A stretch of DNA of 64,000 nt from Massospora cicadina (GCA_022478985.1 JAKSZP010010629.1:62001-126000); one strand, 5' to 3'; counted from the first letter of the stretch, positions 22,173-34,179 are shown. Numbers and translations: made by a program. Notes: generated by a model not told the origin, from the letters alone.

Positions 22173-23494
22173 TCATAATATTGGGAGGAACAGGTTTCTC
22201 CGCTGTTCTAGACTGTCCCTTGTATAGACAGTGGTACCTTTTCCCAAATCCTTGTCAGCTGCTATCTCCTTAGCCTGGACCATATTAACTTGATCCTTCA
22301 GCTTTTTGCAGTGTGCGGCGAGATTCCCTTTCCTGCCACACTGGAAGCAGACCTTTTCCTTCTTGTTTAACTGATTGTAATCCTCGAGCTTATTCCCCAG
22401 CACAGTTCAGTTAAAATTATCCTTTGCTCCTTCGCCTCCCTTCGTGGGATTTGAACTTTGGACTGGATTTGACTTGAAGCTTTTATTAGGAGCATAGAAC
22501 GTTGCTCCCAAAATCTTCAAATTGTCTACCATTTGCGAGGTAGTTATCTCATTCATGAATATAGTAGACATCATTTGATGCAAATTGCAATTGGGCTGAA
22601 GGGCCGCTTGCAAAGCGATTCTTGTATCAAAGTCATTTAACACCTTCACTCTGACCAGGACCTGTGATTCCTGGTAGAATCGATCTGTGAAGCTTGCAAG
22701 AGACTCATCTTTACGGAATTGTATTCACATAAAGTCTTACTTGCATTTTGACTTGCAGGTTGGACTGCCAAATTCCTTCATTATTGCTGCCTTAGCCTCA
22801 GCATAAGACCAGCTGTCCCCTCCAGGTGGGGTAAAGCCAGATTCTGGCAATCTGTGTTTAAGCAGTTCATGACTGTCAACGCCTTCTGATGATCCCCATA
22901 TCCATTCATGGTCATGTCAAATAGTTGGAAAAACGCTGGGGCATTATCCCGATGGAATGTAGGCAATTTAGGGATTGCCCTGAATTCCTCCAAGTTAGTT
23001 TGGGCCGACTCTCTTGGTTCAGCTACTTGGTTTACTTGCTGAGTGTCATCAGGCGTCATCTCCAAAATAGCATTGAATGCAGGTGGCATATTTCTTGGGG
23101 TATTTGTTTTCCCAAGTATCATTCAAAGACTTCCTTCTTCAAAATCATTGGCCACAACAGACTCGCTTGCACTTTTTAGTGCTTTCAATTTCTCTATTTC
23201 TTTTAATAACTTCTCAACGTCTGCACCAAATTTTCTTAAATAAACGCGATCCACTTCACATTCCATTTTTCAGAAATAGGACCTCTCAGACGAGGTCTCC
23301 TTCTTTCTTCTTTAACAAGTTTACTTTGCCAAGTAACTCATCCTGAAGTTGGCTACGTTGTCAACTCCTTCCTACACCTTGGTTACTCATTCCTCCAAGG
23401 CTGCAAACTCCCAGTGGTCCGCAGAGTTTATGGCGTTCTGGTTCACTGTGGCAATCTCAGTCCACAACCTACGCATCTCTTCTTTGTACGACAT
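22173..23494 (-). pseudogene. Gag of element D
   Basis: The start at ATG 23,494 gives MSYKEEMRRLW, shared with B and E. A second coiled-coil stretch (KLLKEIEKLKALKSASES) lies near 23,200. The capsid-like region (23,122-22,781) has LPTFHRDNAPAFFQLFDM. The knuckle near 22,330 reads CFQCGRKGNLAAHC. The expected His is Asn, so it is CX2CX4NX4C and probably does not bind zinc. Breaks occur near 23,125, 22,700 and 22,400. The segment 22,176-21,976 continues in another frame towards protease. Confidence 0.78.
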
Positions 23495-23520
23495 TCTGGA
23501 TAAATTGTTCTACTAAACTA

Positions 23521-23541
23521 CCCCTGTAGTGAGCACAAACT
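23521..23541 (-). other. Primer-binding site of element D
   Basis: Minus strand, directly inside the 5' LTR: AGT and then TTGTGCTCACTACAGGGG. It is the same core as in A, C and E, with the TGG mutated to TTG. Confidence 0.65.
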
Positions 23542-24701
23542 TGTAAAAATTTTACTCTTAGGAGTGATTATCGGAGGCCATTCCCTAGTAATCTTTCTAC
23601 TGCACAGGTTCAGTTTCCTCATGCACCTCGCGTTGTAAGAATATATATAATCAGATAATAGTATGATGAATATTATCCGTAGTCGAGTTAGAATTGTCTT
23701 CAGGCCCAACACTTAGGCCAGTATTTCCAATAATACTGAATATTGCACTCTTAGGGATTCATTCCCTTTAATCCTGTCCACTCGGTCTTTGTTAAGATCC
23801 TCTTTGATGACAGTCTCCTTCAGCCCAACACACAGTCAGCAGAAATCCCTTAGCCGTGGTTCCCTTCATCTCTAGATCCCTGCTCGGATCTCTACTCTTC
23901 TCTGAGAGTCTACCAAATATTGCCTTCTGCAAGTAATATCCTTGAGATGGAATCTTCACGCTAGATGCCAATAGTTTAACTATTACCAAATCTACAGTCA
24001 ATCTAATATTGTTCTTTATTAATTCTTATCCAACTGTAAATGTGTAAAAACTGTGTGTCTTTTTTATTATAGTGAATTATAGGGAATTTATAGGGGATTC
24101 AGCTGTCTAACCCTCGGTTGACACCTCTTTAATGAAATGGCAGTCGTTGCCATTGAATCACCCTTCCTCATTTTGGCAGCAATGGTCTTCCCCATCCTGA
24201 CTAGGATTCCGATGTTAGACATCCTCAAGACCTCAAACAGAAAGAGTTGGAAACAAATCCTTAATGTTTTCCTCTCAATCCAAGCAAATCATCCATAATT
24301 TGCTAGCAATCTGCTTAGATAATGGGACTTTTTACCCATTATGGCAGGTCACTTCACTAGCCAATCAATTTGCTAGTTGCAGGCAGCATCACTCGCCTCG
24401 CAACTCATTAAACATTCCCAATCAGTCAGCGATGAAACCTGACTGATCCCAATTGATACACCTGATAGTTAATTACTATCAGCTGTCCTTATTTCGTTGG
24501 CTGCTCCACCCAATGAAATATTAGGTATTCATCTGGATTAATCCCTGATGGATACAACTAGAATAATATCCTAAAATCCCCCAAACGTAGTTCCACTGAA
24601 ATTTGGGTCAACCAGTTTTTAATTCACTCCGCCTTAGGGAATTTTTCTCCTAGCTTACCAGGTAATCTAGCAGGCTGGAAATATGGGCAAAAATCCCAAC
24701 A
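23542..24701 (-). repeat. 5' LTR of element D
   Basis: 1,160 bp, paired with 15,156-16,313, TG...CA ends, next to the CCATA duplication (24,702-24,706). Confidence 0.92.
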
Positions 24702-24771
24702 CCATAAAAAACAGATAAAATGAACTAAAGGATAAAAAATTATGAAAAAGAATATTCATAAAGAAGATCCT

Positions 24772-26697
24772 GACTCTCTTTCTGATCAGTGTAACTTTCT
24801 AAGCAAAATTACATGAATTAATTAAACAAATTAAATTGCCAGTTAAAGTTTTGCTCCAATGTCCTCAGATTCTCCAATGGCTGCTCCAGCGTGGGATAGC
24901 AGCAAAACTCCCCCTGCCATTTTCCGTCTGGCAGAAAAACGCGCTAGTACTGGTTCACCCAGTCATTCCAAACCCATGGGTCAATTCATTCCGTCCAAGG
25001 ACCTTGACGCCCACCTTGCTCAAACCCAAGTGGTACATCACTGCCCCCTAGTGCTCCCCCGGAGCAACATGCACTACAGCCTAAGGGTCAAATATGGGAA
25101 ACTATTCCTATACCACAACTGAGCCATTATCAAAATGGCACAGGCGGTGATGACACCCGTCAGACATATGGATTTCTGCCTCTACAAGGGGTAATTTGAC
25201 CTCATCTTCACCTGTGAAGCTGACGCTGCCACTGCAGCAACTGCGCCCCTGGTATTCCAGGGCACCCTAACCCACAACTCAGACTCAGCTCCCAGCGGAC
25301 ACCACCTTGGTGGTTCAGTTTGCTGGTTTGCCCACCCACCTCCCCCAGAAGTGCACCACTGGAGCTGATGGACGGTTTGGCAACCTATGGCTCCAACCCC
25401 GTCTTTCATTTTTGTGGTCCCAAATAGGGCCACATGACTCGCTGAGCCACAGGCATATGCCACGATCAACCCTGAATTTAATATAATTCTATGTCAATGC
25501 CACCACACACCGTTATTCCCTCAGTGCCTGACCATCCATTTTGGGACCGCGTCAAGGGCAGGCGGATGATCTGTCTATCATGTCTTGAGTTGGACCACTA
25601 AAAATGCAAGTGCCCCTCATTAACCACTTCCAATGAATCAGATGACTCAACCTCTTACCTCCAATCCGCTGCCCACCCTGTACAAGTTCTGATATGGGGC
25701 ACAATCCTACCTCCCCCATCCTCAAAGCCTGTTGCTGCAGCTGCACCTGCAGCCACCAATCAGCCTCCTCCTCGCCCCATTGCCATAAACAATATTCTCC
25801 AATCAAGTATCAGATTGGATCCCAGTTTATTCTCATGCTTTCTCAACTGAGTCAACTAAATCTCAACCATATGCTGATTCACCAATCCAATTCAACCAAA
25901 ATCCATGGGAATTATTGGCTGAAATTGATGAATCAGGTAAGTTCATTGAATAACCATCACTGCAAATTGAGCTGTTCATTAATGCAGAATGGGACGCCAA
26001 ATACCCCCCTTGACTATATACCCCACAGCCAAATGCTGAATCATTTTGCAGTGATCACCAGCTTGCAGTCAAAGCAGTTGCAACACCAGATTGACATCCC
26101 CCTGTATAAAGCTGTCACTAAATCAGTAGCGATGCTCACAGGAGAGTTCCACCCCTGTTATCCCTGAAACCTTAACTCCAAAAAGTAAAATCACAGTGAA
26201 CCAGCTATACAAAAATGCAAATGATGCTATCCAGAACGTGGCAACTTTAGCACAGAATCCAAAGACAAAAATAGCCTGAACCAACATTTCCACGTTTTTT
26301 AAACTCCCATATGCCCACATCAAAGCTGAAAAAACTTTAACCAAATATCTCAGTGCCATTTATATAGCTGGCAAATTCTATGAAATTCCAATTATCAGTG
26401 ATATTGAACCCCATGCCGTAGATGCCCCAACGCCATTACTGTCAGCTGTGACACGCACTCTACTATGGGAGGAAGAATATGCTGCCATAGAGGCTGCTGA
26501 AGACAAGCCCCGACCCCCTCCCCTTCCGCCATGGAGGGATAAGCGGCTTCCACTGCCCACCTGGTTGGTTGTTTTTTGATTCGTTTCATTCAATCTGCTC
26601 ATTATGGCGTTTTGTTTGAACCAAGTAGTTATGTTGGTTTTATTTAGTTTTAGTCTCAGTAATGTCCATCCCCTTTTCGTCTTGCCCCAAATAGATA
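24772..26697 (+). mobile_element. Full-length half-LINE, subfamily 1-like
   Basis: The duplication AAGAAGATCCT (24,761-24,771 and 26,699-26,709), extended by a few near-matching bases, brackets about 1.92 kb. The element has a 5' leader, ORF1 and a 3' tail (AATGTCCATCCCC, then GCCCCAAATAG) like the LINE. It has the same layout and length as 4,630-6,517 on the other strand. It lies in element B, only 70 bp from element D. Confidence 0.82.
24859..26579 (+). pseudogene. LINE-type ORF1 of the 24.8-kb half-LINE
   Basis: The start at ATG 24,859 gives MSSDSPMAAPAWDSSK, homologous to MSLALPPATPMWGSSA of the other copy. SLRVKYGKLFLYHN (25,078-25,119) matches the LRVDYGRLFPYADKA region. The zinc knuckle near 25,575-25,620 reads CLSCLELDH, then a stop and K-C-K-C. 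Cysteine and histidine positions of CX2CX4HX4C are kept, but a TAA lies inside. The C-terminal part has PHAVDAPTPLLSAVTR and ends TWLVVF, stop at 26,579. Several frameshifts separate these blocks. Confidence 0.72.
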
Positions 26698-27250
26698 TAA
26701 GAAGATCCTTCACAAAAATAAGAAAAATATATATAGAAATAATATTGCTTTTAATTTTTTCCACAAACGTGTGTATTGAGCTGTGTCACCATTTCAAATG
26801 TCGTGGGGGAGGGGAAATGAACTACTATGGTAGTGAGGAAGATTAGGTGAGTTTGAATTTATGTTAGGACCAGTTTTTGTTAAAACCATGTCTGTTGTCG
26901 TTGTCATATTTATGAGGAAAGAGAACTTAAAGATTCATAATTGTAATTTGTGAGAATCCTGACTTGGGGGAAAAAAGAGTTCAGTAAGTTATAATTAGCA
27001 AGCATAATTAAGTAACCCTGGTGTGGTGTGTATCCATAAGGACCCTGCTTGTGTGAGATGGTAGTGAACATAAAAAAGAGAAAAAGATGATGAACCACGC
27101 TTCTGAGAATGGCCATGAGAAGAAAATTGAGTAAGTAGAAAAGATCTAGCTCTTCTGAAATTTTTTTAAACCATGTTAGCTGACTCTTGCCATGAAAGTA
27201 GCATTTGCCTTCAAACCCCATATTTGCTGGATATCTGGTCAAGCTGGGGA
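26698..27250 (+). other. Internal remnant of element B before its 3' LTR
   Basis: AT-rich. No pol or gag motif seen. Just before the LTR the bases AAGCTGGGGA (27,241-27,250) could be the polypurine tract. Confidence 0.4.
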
Positions 27251-27573
27251 TGTGTAGGATTTTGGAATACCCAAATTATACAACTGTGATAGATTATAAT
27301 AAAGCTGTCTTATCTCAATTTAGTTCACTTTACTAATAAGCAACCTTAGTATTTGGAGTTATTGATGTTTGATAACTATTGTTTGGATGTTTTACCTATA
27401 GACTTTAGTTAGCTATATGTTAGAAATTAAATTTGATTATGACATTTTTTGGCTAATTAGAAATGATCCTCAACCATGTTTGTAAGGATTTTGATTATCA
27501 ACCTAATTATCAACAATTGACTTTCTTGCGCATATTGATTAAATTAATCACCAATTGATAAGGTTGTTTTGGA

Positions 27574-27629
27574 TGGGTGGCGGCTCCCCATTTTGGGTTG
27601 GGCACCACTAGTGCTAAAAGAAGATATTG
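27574..27629 (+). mobile_element. 56-bp half-LINE 3' end (subfamily 2)
   Basis: Flanked by TTGTTTTGGA (27,564-27,573 and 27,630-27,639). The insert reads GGGTTGGGCACCACTAGTGC and then TAAAAG, homologous to the 3' end of 10,669-10,958. It is absent from the other LTR copies. Confidence 0.72.
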
Positions 27630-27639
27630 TTGTTTTGGA

Positions 27640-27677
27640 GTTACTGAAGCGTTGACAACGCTTTTGTTGGCAGTAAC
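27640..27677. promoter_or_regulatory. Conserved LTR dyad/hairpin, copy iii
   Basis: Outer arms GTTACTG and CAGTAAC, inner dyad AAGCGTTGACAACGCTT, 7-nt bulge TTGTTGG. This is the cleanest copy. Confidence 0.65.
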
Positions 27678-27906
27678 TTGCAGGTTATCCTGGGTGATGC
27701 TACCTTCTTATAATGGGTATATGGTCCTACTATCTAAGCAGGTTGCTAGCTTATGAATATTAATCTGAGGGGTAGGATAAAGGCGTTGTGTAAAACTTCT
27801 TTGGGGATCCTTAATCAGGAATGGTCAAATCTAGATAATGGTGAATATTGATTAGGTGGATGAAGTGTTTCTTCATTTGAGACAACTCTTTAGGGTTATA
27901 GGACAT

Positions 27907-28389
27907 TGGTGATTTTCAGTAATTAGATGATGAGCGATTCAAAAACCCTACTCCCAAATCAAGCTTTAGTAAATTGACTCTCAAGCCCTTATAATCAAAC
28001 CCCATCCCTGAAGACACTGATGAGTTTTTTTTATCAGGAAGCATCACATGTATGAGAATCATTGAAGATGCCTTCTGGAATAGCAACTCCACTTCCCTAA
28101 GATTGATAGGCGCTATTTCCACTGTTGCAGTCACAAGGATGATGGAGAAAAGTGTAGGCATCAACCAGGCAGTTAATCTTGGAGGCGCTGAAAGATTCTA
28201 ATAATACAGGACCATGGAGGTCCTCCCAGAATCGTGCTCCCACTCACCCTATAAGTGTCAAGACCTTTTAACTAATGAAATAGTCTATTTTCGCCCCATC
28301 TTTTTGTCTTCATTGACCTCTCCAATAGGCAGCAACTTAGAGCCCAATTTTGAACACTGGGTTACAAATAAAATAACATTTATAAGATA
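27907..28389 (+). repeat. 5' LTR of element C, with primer-binding site behind it
   Basis: About 483 bp, homologous to 36,675-37,147. The primer-binding site TGTGCTCACTACAAGGGG lies at 28,393-28,410. Confidence 0.7.
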
Positions 28390-28534
28390 AGTTGTGCTCA
28401 CTACAAGGGGCTCAGAGCTGCCCAAGTGAAATCATTTATCATGAGATGTGGAGAATAATAGCAATCAAGAAATCTAATTTTCCTTTAGGAAAAGTAACTA
28501 GAAGAATTCTTCAATAATTGAAAAATGATTGTTT

Positions 28535-29748
28535 GTGATTGGTCAGTCCCAGAAGAATGATAAATTACCCAGTTTCACTAATAATCTTAATATAAATGTG
28601 CCAATTTTTGCCCCCTTTCAAGTTGGGTTAATCTATTTTGATAACTCCGCTGAGGTTGGATTTGTTGGGGCCAATCCTCGACAGCAACTTTGTGTTTTGA
28701 TCACTGGTGACTAAGGCTGAGGATAATCTATTAATTATAATAACTAATCTAAAGAACAACACTGGCATCTAAGGCCAAGGATGTCGAAATATCAATATGA
28801 ATTATTAACGGTGGAATGCCAATTTGACGTTGGGTTTTTAGGATCACTGGCGACTGATTCAAGGATGATCCAATTAGATATCTAGTTTGTATTTACCTGC
28901 GACTCATGTCAAGGATGATCAGGTTACCGGCTTTAGGCTGAAGATTCCAAGGCTAGCAAATGATGTCATTCTGCTGAAATAGGTTTTACAATTAACAGCA
29001 ACTGAATGCTGAGTATATTTAAGATATAATTATGATTTATAAGACGAACCAGTGACTGATGCCAAGGATGCATCGAATTCACTTTCAGCAGTCAGAAAGG
29101 ACAGTGTAGGAGGGAATTAGTACCGGTGGGAACTAGGAGAAGTTCTAGCAATAGATGCTTAAGGGAAGTGATAGGCGAAAAGCATAGTTTAAGTTATTGT
29201 AGTTACTTCCTATTAAAGATCTCTTTTTTAACCATCTTTTAATGGTTTAGGTGGGAAGCTTCTTGATTGGTGAAAATGAGACTGGAGATCCCCAATGCAG
29301 GTGCGGGTTGATGCACCTGGAGTGGTCAATGCTGTTAACTCCCATACCTCAGCCCTACAAGAACCCCCAATGGGAATCTAGCCAACTGGCCACCAACAAC
29401 GATGGGCTGATGACCGTCAGCCATGATGGTAATGTAGCTAGGAGAGGTGGCCCCTGAGATGGGGGATAGCTTTCCAGTGCACCCCAAGAGAGGCTGGCGA
29501 TTGGTCATGAGAAAGAAGGAGCAAGGGTTTAGGCCGCCAAGGAACAGGCTGAGGTTCACTGATGCACTCCCAAAAAGAGCTAATGGCGCTAAGGAAAATT
29601 TGTTGGTCTGCTGGGTTGTTGGGTTGGATGTGGACATGTAGGGGGTTAAACTCCCATGAAGGCTAAACAGCAAGGGCAGCGTTTCACATGCTGTGTGGCC
29701 TGGCTCACTATCAGATCCTTGATGTAGCAAATTGAAAAATTCGCAACA
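28535..29748. repeat. Left repeat (LTR) of element F
   Basis: Pairs with 29,982-31,209, offset about 1,446 bp. It holds five imperfect copies of a motif like CTGGTGACTAAGGCTGAGGAT. A GC-richer segment (29,240-29,640) is also present in the partner. Confidence 0.7.
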
Positions 29749-29981
29749 TTAGTTCTTGGCACAGGGAGCTCCACTGGTATGTCGTTCAATGTAGTTAGAG
29801 GGATGATTAAGAGCTGGTGAAAGACAAATGTGTAGTCTGCCACCTCTTGGAGGAGGGCGCTGGGGCAATATTGGCCCACCAAGTTGGTGGAGTGGTGCTG
29901 GAGGAATACCTTCTGGTCAATTAAGAGACAGGTTGTAAAATTAACCATATGGTATTCTCCCATAATTGCCAACCTTAGGGA

Positions 29982-31209
29982 TGAGATTGGTCAGTTCTGG
30001 TGGAATGATCAATTAGCTAGTTTTGCTATCATTGATATTAAATGTGCCAATTTTTGCCCCTTTCAAGTTGGGTTGAGCTATTTTGATAATTCCACTAGTG
30101 CTGGATTTGTCAGGGCCAATCATCAACAATGAATTTGTTTTGATACCTGGTGACTAAGGCTAAGGATGATCTATTAATTATATCAACTAATTTATAGTGA
30201 TTTAAACTGGTGACTAAGGCTAATGATGTCAAAATACTAACATGAATTAATAATGGCGGAATGTCATTTTGACATTGGGTTGTTAGGATCACTGGTAACT
30301 GATGCCAAAGATGATTCAATAGATATCTAGTTTAGGATCAAATGGCGGCTAATGCTAAAGAAAATCAGGTTTCTAGCTTTACTCTATAGAGTTTTGAGAT
30401 TAATGAGCAATGTCCATTCTGCTGAAATAAGTTATAGAATTACTGGTAACTGAATGCTGATGATATTTGGGCTTTTAAAATAATGATGGTTTATATGACG
30501 AACCAGTGACTAATGACAGGAATGCATCAAACCAATACTTTTAATTTGGGAAGCCAGTTTAAAAAAGAATGAGCAACATCAGAAAGCTGACGTTTGGATG
30601 AAGTTCCAGTGACGAATGACAGTTGGTTTCAATATAAAGAAGCCTATTATAAAAAGTTATAGTTACCTCTTAATAAAGATCTCTCTTTCGCCCTTTTTCT
30701 ATTTGTTGTTGATGGGAAGCTTCTAAATTGGTAAAGATGGGATTTGAGATCCCAGAGGCAGGTGCAGGGTGACGCACCTGGAGTGGCTGACGCTGCAAAC
30801 TACTTACCTCAGCCCTTCAAGAAACCCCAACTGGAACCTGGCCAACTAGCCACTAACAACAATGGCCTGATGGCTGTCAGCCACGAGGGTGATGTAGCTA
30901 GGGAGCCATTACCCCAGGATGTGGAATGGACTTGCCAGTACACTCCCAAGAGAGGCTGGAGATTAACATGAGAGAGAGGGAGAAAAGGGTCTGGCTGCCT
31001 AGGAAGGGTGCTGAGGACCAATGGTGCACTACCAAAAGAGGTCAATGGCGCTAAGGTGAAGTTTTTGGTCTGCTGTGTTGTTGGGTTGGAAATGCTTTTA
31101 GGTGTTTGGTACTCCTATGAAGGAAAACAGTAATGTCCAGAAGTCCTCATACTTTGTGGCCTGGCAAACTAGCAGAGCCCTGTGTAGCAAATTGCAAAAA
31201 TTTGCAACA
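29982..31209. repeat. Right repeat (LTR) of element F
   Basis: Pairs with 28,535-29,748. Both share ATGTGCCAATTTTTGCCCC and the GC-richer segment (30,740-31,080). Confidence 0.7.
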
Positions 31210-31393
31210 CTGCTGATCAGTTGAGAAGCGTAACTCATTGATTAACACCTCTCAGTATAAGGTACCTCCAATACAGCATAAAGCCTAGAGTTTTGGGCCA
31301 CCTTTCAATCAACCCTACTATTCATTGACAATTATCAGTATCAACTTCAATATTAAATCTTAACGAGATTATATAAAAACCATTTATCAGCAT

Positions 31394-31760
31394 TTACTCT
31401 GTGGTAAGCTTCTCCAGTTGCTCTCGCGCCTCTTTAGTGCTTTCCATGATGTTAGATTTATATATCTCAGCCCTACTACCATTAGGATACTTGGATTTGG
31501 GTACTGAAATGCTATCTCTGAAGCTTTTTCCATCCAGCCATACAACCTCTTTTACAAATAGTTGGGTTGCATCATCATGAAGTATCAAGACAAAATAGGG
31601 CTTACTTAAACCCTACACTTTTTATAATGTCAAATTCTATAACGCGGCCTCCTCCTTCATTCACAACAGTTGAAAAGCCTTTATCTATAATTGGTTGATC
31701 AACAAAGAACAAGATCAACTTTCTGTTTTAGCTAATAATTTTTCAGTTTACTCAAGGACC
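31394..31760 (-). pseudogene. Unrecognised coding-like segment
   Basis: In the leader of element C, on the strand opposite to gag. A 64-codon frame (31,588-31,394) contains VWLDGKSFRDSISVPKSKY and ends EQLEKLTTE. Upstream in another frame (about 31,740-31,620) is FSTVVNEGGGRVIEFDIIK. The composition is unlike the retroelement proteins nearby. It could be a captured piece of a host gene or chance. I do not recognise it. Confidence 0.3.
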
Positions 31761-32062
31761 ATCCTTTTCAAAATGTATAGCTCTTTGAGGCCAACTGGCG
31801 TTAGAATCTAAACTAGATTGAAGACATCTTGCAGACCTCCAGTAGCACCAGGAGTTACCTCCAACAATAGGCTTATATAAATGAAGGATTTGAAGATCCC
31901 ATGGTTCATAATACTGGCAACCCTAACAACTCCTGGAAACAAGAGTACAAACAGCGCTTACTACCTCACAGGATCATATATGCTATGTATCTTAAGGCAA
32001 AAGCTTTAAGTAGACGGAGTGTCTCTCGCCCCTAGAAGTCAATTGAGGCCTTTTCAGACGAA

Positions 32063-33150
32063 ATGGATTATTTTAGTGCATTTGCCGAGATCACCAATAG
32101 TCACATCACCCAACTTGAAAAAAACCTGTTGTGGTTCAAAACTTGTTTGAGCAATTTTGAGAGTCAGCTGCTCCTCCAACGTGCTGAGATTTATGCATTT
32201 AAGGATCAGGTTGCCCATAAAGCCTCCATTTACTCTCTAAGCTAGAATTAGAAAGACATCTAGGATGAACTGGAAGGATAATACAATAATCTGATTGACA
32301 AGCCCCCAACAACTATGCAGTAACTGAGATCTTTGAGCCTGCACTGGTTCCTGGAGTCAGTACTCTTTCTTTTCCTCTTGTGACTAACTTAAAGCCTAGT
32401 TTCAAGGAGAAGATCACCCCATGGCAAGAAAGTTTTTTCCTCCTTACTGTACGCTTATAAAACTCGATGGAGGAGGCCTCAGAATGGCAGAAGATAGAGC
32501 ATATCCACTCTTTTTGAATAGTACCAGCTGGTAGATTATGACTCACCATCTCAAGGAATGCCACACCTGAAAATAATGTTTACTGCACTAATCCAGATTT
32601 TGGAAGCAATAAACATTTGGCTAAGAAGAAGCAGCGTTCTTGGGCATTATGCTGAACAAAAAGAAAGTCCGGTGGAACTTTCCATCTTATTCTATGGCCA
32701 AGTGCAACATCTGGTAACACTAATAATAATACCTTGGGTAACAAAATAACTGCGGTCATCTCCAGATTGGTATTTTTCCTGAGGTCCAGTTCCACATGAC
32801 TTGCTAGAAGAATAGCTTAACTTGCATCTGGGAAATTAAATTAGCACTTAATGGAATTTCTGCGTCTACCTTACATTTCGAGTTCACCGCATCTTCTCAC
32901 TCCAGTTGCAAGGTCCATGTTGTCAAGAATTATAATAATCTTTTAACCACAATTCTCCTAATGCAATGGATTCCGTCATAGCGCCAAGACTTGTTGGAAG
33001 AGACTTGCTTAGGAGGCAAAAAAACCATCATCATGAAGGACGAGGTACTTCATGCTGACATCCATGTACCCCCTCAAGAATGTTTAGCAACTTTTAATGA
33101 GCCTATCACAGTCGTATCAGAAGAAGATTCAGTGCCCATTAATATTAAAG
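32063..33150 (+). pseudogene. Gag of element C
   Basis: ATG 32,063 opens MDYFSAFAEITNSHITQLEK, a helical, coiled-coil-like start similar in style to the Gags of B, D and E but not clearly homologous. The frame is lost after 60 codons. Near 32,570-32,630 a stretch YCTNPDFGSNKHLAK keeps one Cys and the His of a zinc knuckle. The rest is degraded. Confidence 0.5.
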
Positions 33151-33244
33151 AACATAATGTTGTTTAATCTTCTTCTGATGCATCTCCTATGCTACTCACT
33201 CTTCCCACAGTACAGGAGCTTAGTTACATGAGTCTCCATCTGAG

Positions 33245-33600
33245 TCCATAAAATCCCTGTCTACACTATTGTTGACAGTGGTTCCCCCATGAATGTCATT
33301 TTTTTCTAAATTAATGAAGCACATTAAGATAGCTCCAGACTTGCCACTTTAAATGGAATACGGCACAGATGGGCCACAACGAACTCAGTCCATTGGAACA
33401 TATTCCTCACTACACCATTTGCTTTTGAAAGTTTTCCTTTGAAGCCCAAGCCATTGCATTAGACAACCCAAATTATGACCTTCTCCTTGGGACACAATTT
33501 CTTTGGGACTCTTTTGCTTATATGCATTATGATGAGGGATTTTTACCACAGTTTGGAAACCAGGTTTTTTAGTTTTTGAAACCTCCTGTAACGCCAAAAA
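33245..33600 (+). pseudogene. Protease of element C
   Basis: The catalytic strand is intact: PVYTIVDSGSPMNVIF (33,250-33,305) has D-S-G. The second half appears after frame changes as NPNYDLLLGTQFLWDS (about 33,468-33,515), matching NYEILIGMEFL of D. The region 33,600-34,180 is the protease-RT spacer. I see only fragments there. Confidence 0.72.
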
Positions 33601-34179
33601 GAATAAAGCTTGGGCTTGCCTATTGGAGAATAAGAGCTGTATTAATCATCTTGAGCCTCATGTAAAGGGTCTCAATTACATATACCCCACCTACGGTAGA
33701 TGGCCAAAAAGACATGCCTATTTATTTTTGTAAGATGACAACTTTACCAACAAAGTCCCAGGCTACCTTTGACACCTTGGTTCATATCAGTATCCCTCAG
33801 GGCACTTGCTGGAGATTTACGCATGTTTAACCCATCCATCAAAGAGGTCCTGACCTTTCCCAGAATCTTAGATCTTGCTTATGCTGTATCCATATGTGTG
33901 CTGTTGGCTAGCCTCATCAATAAACCTAGGATAGTGGGCCTAATAATCCTGCAGCTTATGTTCATCTCCTTCCTGATTAGGCCTTATATTAAGTCTATGA
34001 TTTTAAAAATTTAAGAGGTTTTGGGTTAAATTAAACCTGTTGGTAGCTCTAGTTAATACCTAAATTGGGCAAAAGCTCACTAGTGAACAACAGAGCCAAG
34101 TTGAGATATTAATAGAAGAATACTCAGACCTCTTCTCAATCTCTACCACATTTTTGGGAAGATGAATGATGTTTTACAT

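Larger units (their letters stand above)
15156..24701 (-). mobile_element. Complete Ty3/Gypsy element D, 9,546 bp
   Basis: LTRs at 15,156-16,313 and 23,542-24,701 both begin TGTAAAAATTTTA and end CCCAACA. A perfect 5-bp target duplication, CCATA, lies at 15,151-15,155 and 24,702-24,706. On the minus strand the order is LTR, primer-binding site, gag, protease, reverse transcriptase, RNase H, integrase, a 1.6-kb region with an opposing ORF, polypurine tract, LTR. No chromodomain was seen. The LTRs look about 90% identical by eye. Every gene has stops or frameshifts, though far fewer than A, C, G or H. It is inserted in element B. Confidence 0.93.
28535..31209. mobile_element. Element F: LTR pair with 233-bp interior
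   Basis: Two direct repeats, 28,535-29,748 and 29,982-31,209, begin TGTGATTGGTCAGT / TGAGATTGGTCAGT and end GCAACA. Only 233 bp lie between. Flanks TTGTT (28,530-28,534) and CTGCT (31,210-31,214) differ by two C-to-T changes and may be a decayed target duplication. This fits a non-autonomous LTR element, or an element that lost its genes. A tandem duplication is the alternative. A minus-strand ORF of 108 codons (29,972-29,646) covers the interior and matches no family I know. Confidence 0.5.

Noticed and set aside
29335..29730. 131-codon minus-strand ORF in the left F repeat
   Set aside because: The partner ORF in the right repeat (30,809-31,045) aligns only after frame changes. The plus frame keeps its alignment better. 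Neither is proven.
33769..34014. 81-codon ORF in element C, hydrophobic
   Set aside because: It lies in the protease-RT spacer, has no match in relatives, and the hydrophobic look follows from T-rich DNA.
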